Below are positions 10,678 to 19,471 of a stretch of 50,731 bases of DNA, piece after piece (positions within the stretch are counted from its first letter, which is position 1; each line of letters begins with the position of its first letter). A program made the translations under genes and the position numbers. Source of the stretch: Serratia sp. H1w (GTDB lineage Bacteria; Pseudomonadota; Gammaproteobacteria; Enterobacterales; Enterobacteriaceae); the NCBI RefSeq assembly GCF_000633355.1, contig NZ_AYMQ01000120.1:1-50731 (forward strand), written 5' to 3'. A model generated the notes under the pieces. That model had not been told where the DNA came from. It saw only the letters and a list, made by a program, of their open reading frames with translations, and searched no databases.

Positions 10678-12120
10678 ATGACACGTCATTTTCTTGCTTC
10701 CCTACGGCTGGATCCCCAACAGGCCGAGCCGCTATACCGGCAGATCTATCTGCGGATCAAAGACGCTATTGTGCAGGGCACCCTGGTGGCTAACAGCCGT
10801 TTACCTTCGGTGCGGGGCCTGGCAAGCGATCTCGGCGTCGCGCGTGCGACGGTTGAAAATGCCTACGGTGCCTTGATGGCCGAAGGTTTGCTGCAAAGCC
10901 GGGGTCAGGCGGGAACCTATGTTTCTGCCCAGTTGCTGAAAGTGTCTGAGCGCCGCGAGCCGTCGGCGGCCCCCACTTTGTCGACTCCGGCACCTTCCGC
11001 ATTCCAGTCTCATCCCGCAGGGCCGACTCAGCCTTTCCAGCTTGGCCTGCCCGCGTTGGATGTCTTCCCACGGGCGGTATGGCAGCGCATCGTTGCCCGG
11101 CAACTGCGTGGTACTACGATGGCCGCACTGGCACATCCGCCACCCAACGGTCTGCTGGAACTGCGAGAGGCAATCGTACACTACCTGCACCTTTCCCGTG
11201 GCATCGTCTGCCAGCCGGGGCAGGTGTTTATCTGCGCGGGTTATCAGGCCCTGTTGGAACTGGTGATCAACGCATTGCTGCAACCAGGAGAGGCGGTTTG
11301 GCTGGAGGATCCTGGCTATCCTGTAACTCAGCCGATGTTTAACGCCGCCGGGATGAAAATTGTCCCGGTGCCGGTGGATGAAGAAGGGATGAACATCAAC
11401 GCCGGAATTAGCGCCCGGCCGGATGCCCGCATGGCGGTGTTGACGCCAACTCACCAAAGCCCGTTAGGGGTTACCCTCAGCCTGACCCGGCGAATGGTGT
11501 TGCTGGATTGGGCTGCCCGTCACAGGGCATGGATCATCGAAGACGATTACGACAGCGAATGTCGCTACTACGGCAAACCCTTACCGCCGTTGAAAAGCCT
11601 CGATCGCCAGGGCCGTGTGCTATACGCCGGAACCTTCAGCAAAACTCTGTTCCCGGCGCTACGCATGGCCTATCTGGTGGTGCCCGCCGAGCAGGTGGCG
11701 GATTTTGAACGTTGTAGCCAGCTACGCGGCTGCGGTTGCCCCCCATTACTGCAAGCCGGGGTAGCCGATTTTATCAACGGCGGGCATTTCTACCGCCATC
11801 TGAAGCGGATGCGATTGTTGTATCGCCAGCGGCGCGCGTGGCTGGCGCAGGCCCTGACAGAGCGGCTTGCAGACTATTTGACGGTGGCACCACAGGCTGG
11901 CGGTATCCAGATGCTGGTTCATCTGAAAGCAGGGTTCAATGATAACGAGCTGGCGAAGAAAGCCTGGCAGCAGGGGTTGTCGATACAGGCGTTGTCGGAT
12001 TGGCAGATGTCATCGTCTGGCGATAACGGCTTATTGCTGGGCTTTGCCAACTTCACCAGTTACAGCGAGGCAGAACGCGCAGTCGCCCGGCTGGCGAAGG
12101 TTATTGAGAATGGAAAATAA
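10678..12120 (+). CDS. MocR/PdxR-type regulator (GntR HTH + aminotransferase fold)
   Basis: Cytoplasmic regulator of 480 residues from ATG 10678. The N-terminal GntR winged helix spans about residues 15-80 (PLYRQIYLRIKDAIVQG, LPSVRGLASDLGVARATVENAY). A linker follows, then a class-I aminotransferase-like domain with EDDYDSECRY and the PLP lysine in AGTFSKTLFPALR. Such proteins sense PLP or amino compounds. An in-frame start at 10609 would place 23 residues inside the repeat element and is rejected. Divergent from the AhpD-like gene, its likely target. It is unusual that a dispersed repeat supplies the leader and the G-rich ribosome-binding region. Confidence 0.88.
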   Translation: MTRHFLASLRLDPQQAEPLYRQIYLRIKDAIVQGTLVANSRLPSVRGLASDLGVARATVENAYGALMAEGLLQSRGQAGTYVSAQLLKVSERREPSAAPTLSTPAPSAFQSHPAGPTQPFQLGLPALDVFPRAVWQRIVARQLRGTTMAALAHPPPNGLLELREAIVHYLHLSRGIVCQPGQVFICAGYQALLELVINALLQPGEAVWLEDPGYPVTQPMFNAAGMKIVPVPVDEEGMNINAGISARPDARMAVLTPTHQSPLGVTLSLTRRMVLLDWAARHRAWIIEDDYDSECRYYGKPLPPLKSLDRQGRVLYAGTFSKTLFPALRMAYLVVPAEQVADFERCSQLRGCGCPPLLQAGVADFINGGHFYRHLKRMRLLYRQRRAWLAQALTERLADYLTVAPQAGGIQMLVHLKAGFNDNELAKKAWQQGLSIQALSDWQMSSSGDNGLLLGFANFTSYSEAERAVARLAKVIENGK

Positions 12121-12123
12121 AGC

Positions 12124-12145
12124 GGCCCACGGAAAACCGTGGGCC
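12124..12145. terminator. Hairpin between convergent genes
   Basis: A perfect 9-bp stem, GGCCCACGG / CCGTGGGCC, with an AAAA loop starts 4 bases after the MocR-type gene and 40 bases before the end of the convergent DUF883 gene. There is no T-run, so termination efficiency is uncertain. Confidence 0.55.
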
Positions 12146-12184
12146 AGACGCACATCTGTTGTTATGGGCACTGCGACTACATGG

Positions 12185-12493
12185 TTAACGCCGGGCCAGC
12201 AAGACGCCGATCACGATGCCCACTGCGGCACCGATGCCAACGCCTTGCCAAGGTTTGTCTCGCACATAGCTATCGGCATTGTCAGCTACGTCGCGCGCAT
12301 GTTGTGTCAGGCTGCTGGAACCACTGAAACGTGCACGGGCATCGCGTAGTATGCCTTTTGCCTTGCTGTGCAGTTCATGCAGTTCTTCTTTGGTTTTGCT
12401 GCTGGAATCACGTAATACTTCATCCAGCGTATCGGCCAGCAGGTTCACGTCCTGATCGATGTCTCGTTCTACTTTATCGGTCTTCTTAAACAT
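12185..12493 (-). CDS. DUF883 (YgaM/ElaB/YqjD) family membrane-anchored protein
   Basis: A 102-residue protein with an amphipathic, charged helical N-terminus and one C-terminal membrane anchor (GVGIGAAVGIVIGVLLARR), preceded by the family motif DKPWQG. E. coli relatives are stationary-phase inner-membrane proteins, some of which bind ribosomes. Presence near nrdHIEF and ygaC suggests it corresponds to ygaM, which lies between them in E. coli, although the tail end resembles ElaB more. Symbol therefore left open. Confidence 0.85.
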   Translation of the reverse strand: MFKKTDKVERDIDQDVNLLADTLDEVLRDSSSKTKEELHELHSKAKGILRDARARFSGSSSLTQHARDVADNADSYVRDKPWQGVGIGAAVGIVIGVLLARR

Positions 12494-12575
12494 TCGACTC
12501 TCCGTTGTGACACATGTCTATTAAGTGTAGACCACATTTGGGAAGTGTGCAGACGATCACGTAAATATCAAGCGA

Positions 12576-13565
12576 TCAACAACCTGCGGCAATAAAATCG
12601 CCGTTGGCACTCACTGGGATCACCGCGCTAAATAACACCAACGCAAACAGGATCAGTATGACTCCCCCCAGCATCATGGCAATGCGTGCCGCTTGTGGCA
12701 GATAAACGCCCATCAGCGGACCGCCGGTGTGAATAAATCGTTCACGTAAATGGTGCACCAGCGTTGCCAGGATCATGATTGACAGCGCCGTTCCCAGCGC
12801 CATGCTCAGCGCGGAGATCACTCCCCAGGTAAACATGCCGATGGCGTTGGCAAAGACCAGGATCAGGATCGCGCCACTGCAAGGGCGGATACCGATCGCG
12901 GCAATCACCCATAATGCATTACGCCAGCCACCGTTCAGATCGCTGGCGTCAGGCGAGTGCTTGTGGCCGCAGCCGCAATGTGGATCGTGTTGGGTTATCA
13001 AGGGAGTCGCCGGGATGGCCTTCATCATGGATGGCCGTAGGACGAGGGATTTACGCAAGCGCAGCCCACCAGCGCGCCAGATCAGCATCAGCCCAAAACA
13101 GGCAATAAACACGGCGCTGCCTTTTTCCACCCAATAGCGGCTGAGGCTAAGATCGCCCATCGAAAGATTGAGCGCCACCGCCAGGATCAGCACAAACAAA
13201 ATAGCGACCACCCCCTGCATCAGGCTGCCGCACAGGGTAATCAAGCGGCTGATAGCCAACTGTTGGCGATTGGTCGCCAGGTAGGTGGTGATCACAAATT
13301 TGCCGTGCCCAGGCCCGACAGAGTGCAGGAAGCCATAAATAAAGCTACCGAACACCAACATCATACCGCCACGGTACTGATGATTTTGCTGTTGCAGCAG
13401 ATACATCACCAAATAGCGGTGCATGTAAATCTGGAAGTTGATGCAGTACTGCACGAACTGCGCCCAATGGCGGGTAAACAGCGCCAGCAGTGCGATCAAT
13501 AACAACGCGGCAATGCCCAGGCTGACCTGATTGAGCGGGGTGATCCTCTGCGATAGTGTTCTCAT
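12576..13565 (-). CDS. NicO-family nickel/cobalt (metal) exporter
   Basis: Inner-membrane protein of 329 residues from ATG 13565 (MRTLSQRITPLNQ). An extended ORF start at 13667 is not supported. It has about seven membrane segments. Family signatures are HSVGPGHGKFVI in an early TM, a cytoplasmic metal-binding loop with HDPHCGCGHKHSPD, and GIRPCSGAILILVFA. The Cys/His cluster in the loop suggests binding of Ni, Co, Zn or a similar metal. RcnA and the NicO branch export Ni/Co, but specificity cannot be read here. No metal-responsive repressor gene is adjacent. Confidence 0.82.
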   Translation of the reverse strand: MRTLSQRITPLNQVSLGIAALLLIALLALFTRHWAQFVQYCINFQIYMHRYLVMYLLQQQNHQYRGGMMLVFGSFIYGFLHSVGPGHGKFVITTYLATNRQQLAISRLITLCGSLMQGVVAILFVLILAVALNLSMGDLSLSRYWVEKGSAVFIACFGLMLIWRAGGLRLRKSLVLRPSMMKAIPATPLITQHDPHCGCGHKHSPDASDLNGGWRNALWVIAAIGIRPCSGAILILVFANAIGMFTWGVISALSMALGTALSIMILATLVHHLRERFIHTGGPLMGVYLPQAARIAMMLGGVILILFALVLFSAVIPVSANGDFIAAGC

Positions 13566-13641
13566 GGCAGCGCCTGCGGGGATGACGATCGGAAGCGATC
13601 TGCTTAAAGCATAACCTGATGTACGAGGTTCACAAGCTCTG

Positions 13642-13655
13642 TACATTTGGTTACT
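13642..13655 (+). promoter_or_regulatory. RstA box upstream of asr
   Basis: TACATTTGGTTACT matches the known RstA consensus TACATNTNGTTACA at all but the last specified base. It lies about 100 bp before the asr start, upstream of a TATTAT (13698-13703) that could be the -10 element. In E. coli, asr is activated by RstA at such a site under acid, so the same control is expected. Confidence 0.75.
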
Positions 13656-13756
13656 CAGCGAAACCAATCACTCACGGAAGCGGGTGATTGATTCCTCTAT
13701 TATCTCCTCAACGGCCCAACCGGGCTTACCGAAAAACACAATCCGAGGATTTAAAG

Positions 13757-14278
13757 ATGAAAAAAGTATTAGCGCTGATCGTTGCTGCCACCATGGGCCT
13801 GTCTTCTGTTGCTTTCGCTGCTGATACTGCGGCTGCACCGGCACCAACTGCGGCTCCTACTACTGCGGCTCCTGCGGCTGAGAAAGCGCCAGCTAAAGCG
13901 ACTCACCACAAGAAAGAACATAAGAAAGCCACCAAAAAAGCTACCGAGCAGAAAGCTCAGGCCGCTAAAAAACACGCCAAAAAAGCGCCAGTAGCGCAAA
14001 AAGCTCAGGCAGCGAAAAAGCATCACAAAGCCGCCGCCAAACCAGCTCAAAAAGCCCAGGCAGCGAAAAAGCACCACAAAGCCGCAGCCAAACCAGCTCA
14101 AAAAGCTCAGGCCGCTAAAAAGCACCACAAAGCTGCCGCTACCAAAGCTCCAGTAGCTCAGAAAGCTCAGGCTGCTAAAAAGCATCACAAAGCCGCAGCC
14201 AAACCAGCTCAGAAAGCCCAGGCTGCTAAAAAACACCACAAATCAAGCAAAAAAGCCGCTGCTCCAGCTGCAAAATAA
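13757..14278 (+). CDS. asr: Acid shock protein
   Basis: Periplasmic, highly basic acid-shock protein of 173 residues. It starts at ATG 13757 with GAGGAT upstream; the longer frame from 13688 is rejected. Signal peptide [20 protein letters not shown] with cleavage near AFA/AD. Then an Ala/Pro-rich region and a Lys/His/Ala repeat region with about six copies of a [16 protein letters not shown]-type unit. Asr is known to be processed in the periplasm and to aid survival at low pH. It is followed by a perfect terminator and a ydgU-like gene, the same neighbour as in E. coli. The copy number of the repeat is likely to vary among strains. Confidence 0.95.
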   Translation: MKKVLALIVAATMGLSSVAFAADTAAAPAPTAAPTTAAPAAEKAPAKATHHKKEHKKATKKATEQKAQAAKKHAKKAPVAQKAQAAKKHHKAAAKPAQKAQAAKKHHKAAAKPAQKAQAAKKHHKAAATKAPVAQKAQAAKKHHKAAAKPAQKAQAAKKHHKSSKKAAAPAAK

Positions 14279-14327
14279 GTGAAGATTGCGGAGCCGTCAG
14301 GGTTCCGCATCATCCGCTGAATACTCT

Positions 14328-14357
14328 GACACCCGGTCTTCCGGGTGTCTTTTTTTT
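14328..14357 (+). terminator. Intrinsic terminator after asr
   Basis: GACACCCGG, loop TCTT, CCGGGTGTC and eight T residues: a perfect 9-bp stem. It lies between asr and the downstream small gene, so that gene is read either by readthrough or from its own signals. Confidence 0.92.
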
Positions 14358-14370
14358 GGGGGGTTATATC

Positions 14371-14469
14371 ATGATCAATCGCTACCTGTTTGAAGTGATC
14401 TTCAGTGCCGTTACGTTATGTGGTCTGGTTGTTGCTTGGGAATTGTTCCTTGCCAGCAGCTTCCTGTAA
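14371..14469 (+). CDS. ydgU: YdgU-like small membrane protein
   Basis: A 32-codon gene that is easily missed. It starts at ATG 14371 with GGGGGGTT about 9 bases upstream. The product MINRYLFEVIFSAVTL... is one hydrophobic helix. E. coli YdgU, also directly after asr, shares the pattern of an N-terminal YxFE, a hydrophobic stretch and LCxLxxA. Function is unknown; insertion in the inner membrane is expected. The stop codon abuts the stop of the convergent DUF4440-like gene exactly. Confidence 0.75.
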   Translation: MINRYLFEVIFSAVTLCGLVVAWELFLASSFL

Positions 14470-14850
14470 TTATTGCGCGATAGGCGTTTCGTGCAGGTGT
14501 AGCCAGCGAGATCCTGCGGCAGTCTGGGTAAACACCACGGTAGAATAACGCAGGGTTGCCGGTTGGCCTGGCAGCGTTTGCTTCTCGCGATAGTTGACTA
14601 CGGCACCCGTTGCCCATTCTGCGACCAGCGTCATTTCCTCGATCACAATCTCCAACCCCGGCTTTGCTGCCCGATGTGCCTGGAAAAATGCCCCCAGTTC
14701 TTTGCACCCCAACTTGCTGCCGTTTAGGGCAATCATGCAAAAATCATCCTGAAAGCGCGTTAACAGCGCCGGATGTTCGCCGGTTCCTTTTCCCAGCCAG
14801 TTGGCAATAGCGACATGGGCATCATGCACTTCGGTAAAATAACGATTCAT
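14470..14850 (-). CDS. NTF2-like (DUF4440/SnoaL-type) protein
   Basis: A 126-residue protein with the NTF2-like cone-fold pattern: helix-rich start, DDFCMIALNGSKLG, then beta strands ending WLHLHETPIAQ. Such proteins are enzymes or ligand-binding domains; no catalytic residues can be assigned. The start codon overlaps the stop of the upstream MFS gene by 4 bp (ATGA), so it is translationally coupled to the transporter. Confidence 0.75.
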   Translation of the reverse strand: MNRYFTEVHDAHVAIANWLGKGTGEHPALLTRFQDDFCMIALNGSKLGCKELGAFFQAHRAAKPGLEIVIEEMTLVAEWATGAVVNYREKQTLPGQPATLRYSTVVFTQTAAGSRWLHLHETPIAQ

Positions 14851-16229
14851 CGGGCTTCCTGTTTGGCGTTGAGATGGCGCACGATGGCGCGGTTGGCAAT
14901 ACGCAGGCAGAGCAGCATCGGGATCAGCGTACTGGCTGCGGCGAGATAAAAACAGTAACGATAGGCCGAGAGGGGATCGTTATGGCTGAGCAGCAGGTTG
15001 AGCAATAGGCTGAGCAAGGTCACCCCAAAGCAAAAGCTCAGTTGGCGGTTGATATTCCATAAGGCGCTGGCATCGGCCAAGCTGGTGTCGGCAACGGTGA
15101 GAAAGGCACAGCTCTGTGCCGTGCTGCTACACAGACTGCCACCCAATCCCATCAGGGCAAAAGCGAAGATTTGCCAGCTATGCTGCCCAGCATCACCGAT
15201 CTGCGATAACGCCAGCATCCCCAGTCCTTGCAAAGCGCAACCGACAATAAACAGCGGGCGCGGGCCACAGCGATTGAAAACCTTGCCGGTCAGGGTGATG
15301 GCGGCAAAAGAAGCCAATGACCAGGGAACCATCAATCCACCAACCTGAGTGGCCGACATACCCAGCTGGTTTTGCAGATACAGCATGGCGACCAGACTGA
15401 CGCCGATGAACAAACCAGGGATGCATTGGTAGACGATCATGGCGATGCGTAATTGCGCATCCTGCACCAGCCGCAGATCCAGCAGCGGGTGCGGATGACG
15501 CAGGCTGTGACGCAGGTAGTAAGTAAACACCAACAATCCGCCGAGCAGCAAGGTTGCTCCCTGCAACAGTGAATGGGGTTCGCTCAAACGGGTCAGGCCC
15601 AGCAGGATCAGGGTGAGTGCCAGACAGGCGCTGAACAGCCCGACAACGTCCAGCGGTTTAATTTCGCTAGTTGAAGGTTCGTTACGTAACCAACAAATAG
15701 CCAGCAGCAGGGCCAGCGCCGCCAGCGGCAGATTACTGAAAAACACCCAGCGCCAGTTGAAGTGATCGACGATCAAGCCGCCCAGTGCCGGGGATAATGC
15801 CGGAGCCAGCAGCCCCACCAGCATGATAGCGGCAGACAACCCGGCGCGTTCATGGCTGCGAAACAACTGATAGGTGAGCGTTTGGCCGATGGGGATCAGT
15901 AACCCTCCACCCATGCCTTGCACTACTCGCCAGCCGATCAGTGCTTCGATGGATCCGGCGCTGCCTGCCGCCGTGGTTGCCAGCATAAACAGCACCAGCG
16001 ACAGCAGAAACACTTGCCGCCCGCCAATGCGCTGTGCCAGCCAGGCACTGAGCGGGATCACCAGCGTCAGGCCAAGTAGATAACCATTGCTGACCCAGGC
16101 CAGTTGGCTGATGTTGGCCTGCAAGGCGTGGCCGATCGCCGGATAGGCCACGTTGGCGATAAACATGTTGATCAGGTCGACAAAGAAGCCGAGCAGATAG
16201 ACGATTGCCACTTTAGTACGATAAGCCAT
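14847..16229 (-). CDS. MFS drug-efflux-type transporter (DHA2-like)
   Basis: Inner-membrane major facilitator of 460 residues with roughly 12-14 membrane helices. Motif A-like LAQRIGGRQVFLLSLVLF lies after TM2, with GWRVVQGMGGGLLIPIGQ (motif C region and the conserved R in TM4) and LGGLIVDHFNWRWVFFSNLP (motif of antiporters). GGAGG precedes ATG 16229. Substrate unknown; proton-driven export of a small toxic compound is most likely. Operon with the NTF2-like gene, divergent from a LysR gene that probably regulates it. Confidence 0.85.
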   Translation of the reverse strand: MAYRTKVAIVYLLGFFVDLINMFIANVAYPAIGHALQANISQLAWVSNGYLLGLTLVIPLSAWLAQRIGGRQVFLLSLVLFMLATTAAGSAGSIEALIGWRVVQGMGGGLLIPIGQTLTYQLFRSHERAGLSAAIMLVGLLAPALSPALGGLIVDHFNWRWVFFSNLPLAALALLLAICWLRNEPSTSEIKPLDVVGLFSACLALTLILLGLTRLSEPHSLLQGATLLLGGLLVFTYYLRHSLRHPHPLLDLRLVQDAQLRIAMIVYQCIPGLFIGVSLVAMLYLQNQLGMSATQVGGLMVPWSLASFAAITLTGKVFNRCGPRPLFIVGCALQGLGMLALSQIGDAGQHSWQIFAFALMGLGGSLCSSTAQSCAFLTVADTSLADASALWNINRQLSFCFGVTLLSLLLNLLLSHNDPLSAYRYCFYLAAASTLIPMLLCLRIANRAIVRHLNAKQEAR

Positions 16230-16335
16230 GAAGCCTCCGGTTGAAGGCGTGCAGTGTAGCGGGCAGCAAAAGGCGGATAAATCGGCGCAGGGCGATTACA
16301 CTGTCAAAAATATTTTGACAGTTGGCGAGTGGGTA

Positions 16336-17232
16336 ATGCTGAATTTAGCTAGATTGACGATGTTTATCGCGGTGGTTGATAGCGGCAGCTTCACCGCCGC
16401 GGCAGAGGCGCTAGGGCACACCAAAGCGGTGGTCAGCTTTAACATCAAGCAGTTGGAAAATGAGTTAGGTGTTTCGCTGCTGGTGCGCAGTACGCGGCGG
16501 TTGTCACTCACCGATGCCGGAGAACGTTTTTACCCACGCTGCCAGCGTTTGTTGCAAGATGCGGAATACCTGCTCGACGACGTGCGCCGCGATCATCATG
16601 GCTTGAGCGGCGTTCTGCGTATCACCAGCACGCCGGAATATGGCACTCAGATGGTGGTGCCAGCCTTGGCTGCTTTTGCGCAGTTGCACCCGCGCTTACG
16701 CATTCAGCATGTTTCTTCCTCCTATCATGCAGATCTGATTTCCGAGCGATTTGACGTGGCTATCCGCCTGGGTCATCTGGCGGACTCCAACCATCATGCG
16801 GCGCTGATCGACAACTTCAATATTGTGCCAGTGGCGGCTCCTGCCTATCTGGCTGGCCAGCCGATCGCGTCATTACCTCAACTGGCTCAGGCCAGCTGGT
16901 TGGCTCATAGCCGTCTCGCTTCGCCGCTGAGTTGGCAAGTGCTTACCCCTGAACGGCAGGCAGTATTGTTCAAGGTAGAAGGAGACGCCAGGCTGATGGC
17001 CGATAGCGCTACAGCGCTGCTGACTTTCGCGTTACAGGGAGCCGGTGTGGCCCTGTTGCCGGAATGGCTGGTACGGCCCGTTATTGCTAACGGGCAATTG
17101 TGTCACCTACTGCCAGATCATCAGTTCCCGGCCCAGAGCATCTATGCGCTTTATCCCAATACACACCATGTGCCGGAGAAGGTACGGGGGTTTATTGATT
17201 TCCTGCGGGCGCGGGTAGCCAGGGCTGAATAA
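16336..17232 (+). CDS. LysR-family transcriptional regulator
   Basis: A 298-residue LysR regulator from ATG 16336 (MLNLARLTMFIAVVDSGSFT); the 36-residue upstream extension lacks homology. HTH near residues 18-45 (AAAEALGHTKAVVSFNIKQLE), effector domain with LRITSTPEYGTQMVVPALA. Spacer to the divergent MFS gene is 106 bp and likely holds the operator. The last 41 bp overlap the convergent hydrolase gene. Confidence 0.85.
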   Translation: MLNLARLTMFIAVVDSGSFTAAAEALGHTKAVVSFNIKQLENELGVSLLVRSTRRLSLTDAGERFYPRCQRLLQDAEYLLDDVRRDHHGLSGVLRITSTPEYGTQMVVPALAAFAQLHPRLRIQHVSSSYHADLISERFDVAIRLGHLADSNHHAALIDNFNIVPVAAPAYLAGQPIASLPQLAQASWLAHSRLASPLSWQVLTPERQAVLFKVEGDARLMADSATALLTFALQGAGVALLPEWLVRPVIANGQLCHLLPDHQFPAQSIYALYPNTHHVPEKVRGFIDFLRARVARAE

Positions 17233-18223
17233 AGGCCAGCACGGCCACGATGGCCTGCTGGTGGGCGCGTTCACGCTCGGCGGGTGCAGATCCACAGATA
17301 AAGGCTTCCCCTTCCTCCGCTAATATCTCTGTGGCGGCGGGGGTACAAAGTTGTAAGAAATCGAAGTGATTACTGCCCGGCAAGACGATGGCCTTGATCG
17401 GCTGCTGCCCACTATAGGTTGCCAGCGATTCTGCCCCCAGGCTTGCGGGATCGTTGCCCGGCATAAAGCGCTGTGCGGCGATGATCAGCAACGGAGCACT
17501 GATTTTCCGCAGGCTGGCCGGTTGCAGATAAGGCACCATACCTGGGTCCAGGGCGATGGCAAAGCGGATGCGGGCATCGGTGTAATTGGCATCAAACGCC
17601 GAGGCAGAGAGAGTCTCTTTGTTCACACCGTTATAAAACAGGCAGTTAGGAGAGCGGGGTTGGCGTTGGCAACCGGCGATGAAATCCTTTAACGCTACCT
17701 GACCGCCAATCGCGGAGATGGCGCTGTAGCCACCTTTGGAATGACCCGCCACGCCAATGGCCTGTGGGTTGATGCGCGGCTGCCAGGTAGTGTCCTTGAG
17801 CATCGCATCGATCAGCGCCGAAATATCGCGCGTTTGTTGCCACAGTTCGAGCGATTTTGCCGGGATGGAATCACCGCTGGTACTGCCCGGATGGTTGGCT
17901 GCGATCACGATCATCCCTTGCTGCGCTAATGCGCTCGCCAGCCAGGCTTGGCTGCTGTTGTTGCCTCCGCTGCCGTGGCTGATAATCAGCAGTGGAAAAT
18001 GCCCGTTGGCGGGAGGGGCGTCTGGCAGCGCTGAGATACCTGCAAACACCGGCCTGCCAACGACCTGTTGCGGCTGGCCTTGGGCGCTGGTCGGATAATA
18101 GATGCGGCTGACCAAGGGGCGATCGCCGTTATAAAACGTTTGCAGGCGGCTGGCAACCTGCCAGGGGGCCGCCGTGGCGACACTGCTAAACAACAGACAC
18201 AGGATCCAAAACTTTTTCATCAT
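17192..18223 (-). CDS. Exported alpha/beta hydrolase (dienelactone-hydrolase-like)
   Basis: Secreted or periplasmic hydrolase of 343 residues. Signal peptide MMKKFWILCLLFSSVATAAP. The oxyanion region is ISHGSGGNNSS, the nucleophile elbow is GHSKGGYSAIS (Ser near residue 165), an acid lies in the later strands, and a catalytic His candidate is in LPGSNHFDFLQLC. It matches predicted dienelactone hydrolase/PAF-acetylhydrolase-like esterases; the substrate is unknown. Two ATGs (18223, 18220) follow AAGGAG, and the second has better spacing. Divergent from an AraC-type membrane regulator; the 3' end overlaps the LysR gene. Confidence 0.8.
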   Translation of the reverse strand: MMKKFWILCLLFSSVATAAPWQVASRLQTFYNGDRPLVSRIYYPTSAQGQPQQVVGRPVFAGISALPDAPPANGHFPLLIISHGSGGNNSSQAWLASALAQQGMIVIAANHPGSTSGDSIPAKSLELWQQTRDISALIDAMLKDTTWQPRINPQAIGVAGHSKGGYSAISAIGGQVALKDFIAGCQRQPRSPNCLFYNGVNKETLSASAFDANYTDARIRFAIALDPGMVPYLQPASLRKISAPLLIIAAQRFMPGNDPASLGAESLATYSGQQPIKAIVLPGSNHFDFLQLCTPAATEILAEEGEAFICGSAPAERERAHQQAIVAVLAFIQPWLPAPAGNQ

Positions 18224-18272
18224 TGCTCCTTAAAAGGGAAAACCAGACCATCGCATCGGTGCCCCTCCTGTG

Positions 18273-18296
18273 CGACCTCGATCGCGATCTAGGTCG
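18273..18296. promoter_or_regulatory. 24-bp near-perfect palindrome between divergent genes
   Basis: CGACCTCGATCG pairs with CGATCTAGGTCG; only one pair of positions is mismatched in each arm. It lies between the exported hydrolase and the AraC-type regulator (gap 18224-18363), as expected of an operator. A TTGACA at 18314-18319 could serve the regulator, but its -10 partner is poor. Confidence 0.45.
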
Positions 18297-18363
18297 TTAA
18301 GCAATTGTTTTAGTTGACAATGGTCTCTACACTGGGTCGTTGCCGAATAATCACAGAGGTATC

Positions 18364-19368
18364 ATGCCGCTTATCCCGCTGTCTTTTCTGTTCAGTCTGT
18401 TGTGCCTGGCGTTGATTGTACGTCTTGGTTGGCCGCAGCCTCGCCGTTGGTTGTTACAGCTGTTGCTGTTGATCTGCGCCTGGCAAAGCCTGCTGGTAGG
18501 GATCCGCTTTGGCTATCAGCAACCTTGGGTTGCCCCGCTGCAACCTTTGGGCGCCGCCCTGATCCCACCATTGTGTTATCTGGTGTTGATGCTGCACGCA
18601 CGTGGGCCGATGGGGTGGCGCGTCGTTGGGCATTTGGCGTTTCCGCTATTGGTGCTCTTGGCGCAGTGGCAAGCGTTGGTGGCATTGGATGGGCTGATCA
18701 TTATCGGCTATTTAGGCTACGGCGCGGCTATCTTGCTGTACCTGCGGCGCGGAGAGAATGCCTTACAGCAGGTGCCGTTGGCGGAGAGTTGGTTGAGCTA
18801 TCGCTTATGGTGTGGCTTAGGTGGCCTGTTGATCGTCTGCGGTTTTACCGAACTGGCGATTGATCTGGACTACGCGCTGTTTGCCGGGAGCCATGCGGGT
18901 GCACTGGCGGCCTTTGGCAATGTGATGGTAGTCGTGGGCGTCGGATTGGTACTTGGCCGTGAACGCCAGCAGCCCGAATCTGAGGAGGTGCCCCAGCCAG
19001 CCACGGATGCAGAAGCCGTAACAGAGGATGACGAACGCTGCTTTGAGCGGATTAACCAACGGCTGCGGCAAGACGATCTCTATCTGGAACCGGCGCTGAA
19101 TCTGGCCCGGTTGGCGCGTAAGGTGGGCATACCCGCCCGCAAAGTTTCTCAGGCGATCAACCAACAGGCGGGGATGAACGTATCCCAATACGTCAATCAG
19201 TTACGCATTCAGCAAGCGGCCCTGATGCTGAGCAACAGCGATCGCCCGGTGACCGAAATTATGCTGGAGGCCGGTTTCAGCACCAAGTCCAACTTTAACC
19301 GTGAGTTTTTGCGAGTGCAGGGGATGAGCCCCAGTGAATGGCGTAAACGGCAGTTGGAGGACCTATAG
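18364..19368 (+). CDS. Membrane-bound AraC-family regulator
   Basis: A 334-residue protein from ATG 18364 (AGAGGT upstream). Residues 1 to about 200 form six or seven membrane helices. An acidic linker (about 205-230) follows, then a C-terminal AraC/XylS double HTH with ARKVSQAINQQAGMNVSQYV and TEIMLEAGFSTKSNFNREFL. This is a one-component, membrane-anchored regulator, a less common AraC layout. It is divergent from the exported hydrolase, which suggests it senses a periplasmic or membrane signal and controls that gene; this is inference. Confidence 0.85.
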   Translation: MPLIPLSFLFSLLCLALIVRLGWPQPRRWLLQLLLLICAWQSLLVGIRFGYQQPWVAPLQPLGAALIPPLCYLVLMLHARGPMGWRVVGHLAFPLLVLLAQWQALVALDGLIIIGYLGYGAAILLYLRRGENALQQVPLAESWLSYRLWCGLGGLLIVCGFTELAIDLDYALFAGSHAGALAAFGNVMVVVGVGLVLGRERQQPESEEVPQPATDAEAVTEDDERCFERINQRLRQDDLYLEPALNLARLARKVGIPARKVSQAINQQAGMNVSQYVNQLRIQQAALMLSNSDRPVTEIMLEAGFSTKSNFNREFLRVQGMSPSEWRKRQLEDL

Positions 19369-19471
19369 CCACAGATTATTCCTAAACCAGAATACATACC
19401 GATAAATTAATTGTTTCATCTCCTGATTGCGGTAAGGTCGCTTGGCTATCCAGAACTGAGAGGAGAAATCG

